A DNA stretch of 22,318 nt. Source: CAYSSG01 sp964433635 (lineage in GTDB: Bacteria; Atribacterota; Phoenicimicrobiia; Phoenicimicrobiales; Stramentimicrobiaceae). The notes under the pieces were generated by a model, which saw only the letters and a program-made list of their open reading frames with translations, searched no databases and was not told the origin of the DNA. Each line of letters opens with the position of its first letter. The stretch's first letter is position 1. Positions 21,554 to 22,318 of the stretch are shown here, one piece after another. The stretch lies in NCBI GenBank assembly GCA_964433635.1, contig CAYSSG010000034.1, positions 1 through 22,318 of the forward strand, written 5' to 3'. The position numbers were made by a program, and so were the translations under genes.

Positions 21554-22318
21554 CTATAAATTCAGGTCAATTCCGATAGGACAGTGGTCAGAACCGGTAA
21601 CCTCCGTTTGGATAAAAGCAGATTGTAAATGATCCTTTAAATTGTTACTGATAAAGAAATAATCTATCCTCCATCCTACATTCCGTTCTCTGGCTTTTGT
21701 TTTATAATCCCACCAGCTGTACTGTCCCGGTTCAGTATGAAATTGACGAAAAGTATCCGTAAATCCTAATTGAATCAGTCGATCAATCCATTCCCGCTCT
21801 ATAGGGAGAAAACCAGAAACAGTTTCATTTTCCCTGGGTCTGGCCAGATCAATTTCTTTATGTGCTGTATTGACATCTCCACAAATGATAATTCTTTTAT
21901 TCTGGTGCAGCAAATCGTCCATTTTTTTCAGAAAAGTGTCATAAAAATCCATTTTGAACTCTAAACGTTCCCTGGATGCCTTGCCGTTGGGAAAATAAAC
22001 ATTAAATAAAATAAAATCAGAGTAATCTGCCTGAATCAGTCTGCCCTCTGTATCAAATCTGGGAATTCCCATTTGATAGGATATTGTATCCGGCTCTGTT
22101 CGGGTCCATATCGCTACTCCACTGTATCCTTTCCGTTCAGCCTGAGAAAAATAACTGTGATAGTCTGATCCTCTGACTAATTTCTCAGGTAGTTGTTCAG
22201 GATGAGATTTTGTCTCCTGGATGCAGTAAATATCTGCCTGTTGCTGTTCAAACCATGTTAAGAAATTTTTCTTATAAATCGCTCTCAAGCCATTCACATT
22301 CCACGATAATAAGCGCAT
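21554..22318 (-). CDS. xth: Exonuclease III / AP endonuclease
   Basis: A 254-aa enzyme that nicks DNA at abasic sites and removes 3' blocks in base excision repair. The N-terminus MRLLSWNVNGLRA is the standard family start, so the gene is complete although its ATG is the last three bases of the window; its ribosome-binding site and promoter are outside. Catalytic motifs are IQETK, FNVYFPNG, GDVNTAHKEIDLARP, WRIDYFFIS and SDHCPIGIDL (catalytic His and Asp). It is the first seen gene of the exonuclease III - sbcD - sbcC unit, 17 bp before sbcD. Any SOS control would need a LexA box beyond the right edge. Confidence 0.96.
   Translation of the reverse strand: MRLLSWNVNGLRAIYKKNFLTWFEQQQADIYCIQETKSHPEQLPEKLVRGSDYHSYFSQAERKGYSGVAIWTRTEPDTISYQMGIPRFDTEGRLIQADYSDFILFNVYFPNGKASRERLEFKMDFYDTFLKKMDDLLHQNKRIIICGDVNTAHKEIDLARPRENETVSGFLPIEREWIDRLIQLGFTDTFRQFHTEPGQYSWWDYKTKARERNVGWRIDYFFISNNLKDHLQSAFIQTEVTGSDHCPIGIDLNL

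Overview
The window reads as a chromosomal segment of a moderately AT-rich diderm (Gram-negative-type) bacterium. The diderm inference rests on an envelope operon with two Sec signal peptides, a LolA-type periplasmic lipoprotein-sorting fold and a predicted beta-barrel that ends in Phe. The ribosome-binding sites (AGGAGG-like) and the LexA boxes (close to the Firmicutes CGAAC-N4-GTTCG type) look more like Firmicutes-related or deep-branching diderm phyla than Proteobacteria. Atribacterota is one guess, at low confidence; the sequence does not fix the taxon. I saw no tRNA, rRNA, CRISPR array, insertion sequence or phage gene.

Left part (1-6160). A small Cys-rich DUF6485-type gene on the minus strand is followed by a four-gene plus-strand operon: a TetR regulator, a 929-aa RND/MMPL-type exporter, a LolA-like periplasmic protein (4-bp overlap with the exporter) and an outer-membrane beta-barrel. 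Together they look like a lipid or hydrophobic-cargo route from inner to outer membrane. The operon has a consensus sigma70 promoter whose -10 lies inside a 12-bp palindrome.

Middle part (6160-11620). Metabolic and stress genes: a flavin reductase-like protein and a divergent TraB/GumN-family membrane protein sharing a 20-bp inverted repeat; a MarR-Hsp20 operon with its own consensus promoter and palindromic operator; a glucose-6-phosphate isomerase with a 22-bp inverted repeat just upstream; and an OsmC-family protein lacking the second Cys.

Right part (11620-22318). A DNA-damage island. lexA and a DUF72 gene are transcribed from a promoter whose 17-bp spacer contains a LexA box. An 18-nt identical copy of that box sits just before a second unit: a C-family polymerase (DnaE), a separate small ORF carrying the DnaE OB-fold domain and a beta-clamp-motif-like NADLF, and a catalytically intact DinB. 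Facing it, with 3' ends overlapping by 13 bp, is an exonuclease III - SbcD - SbcC operon. The layout parallels the lexA-imuA-imuB-dnaE2 mutagenesis cassette, but with an active DinB in place of ImuB, no ImuA, a DUF72 protein next to lexA, and a DnaE split in two. This is the most interesting system in the window.
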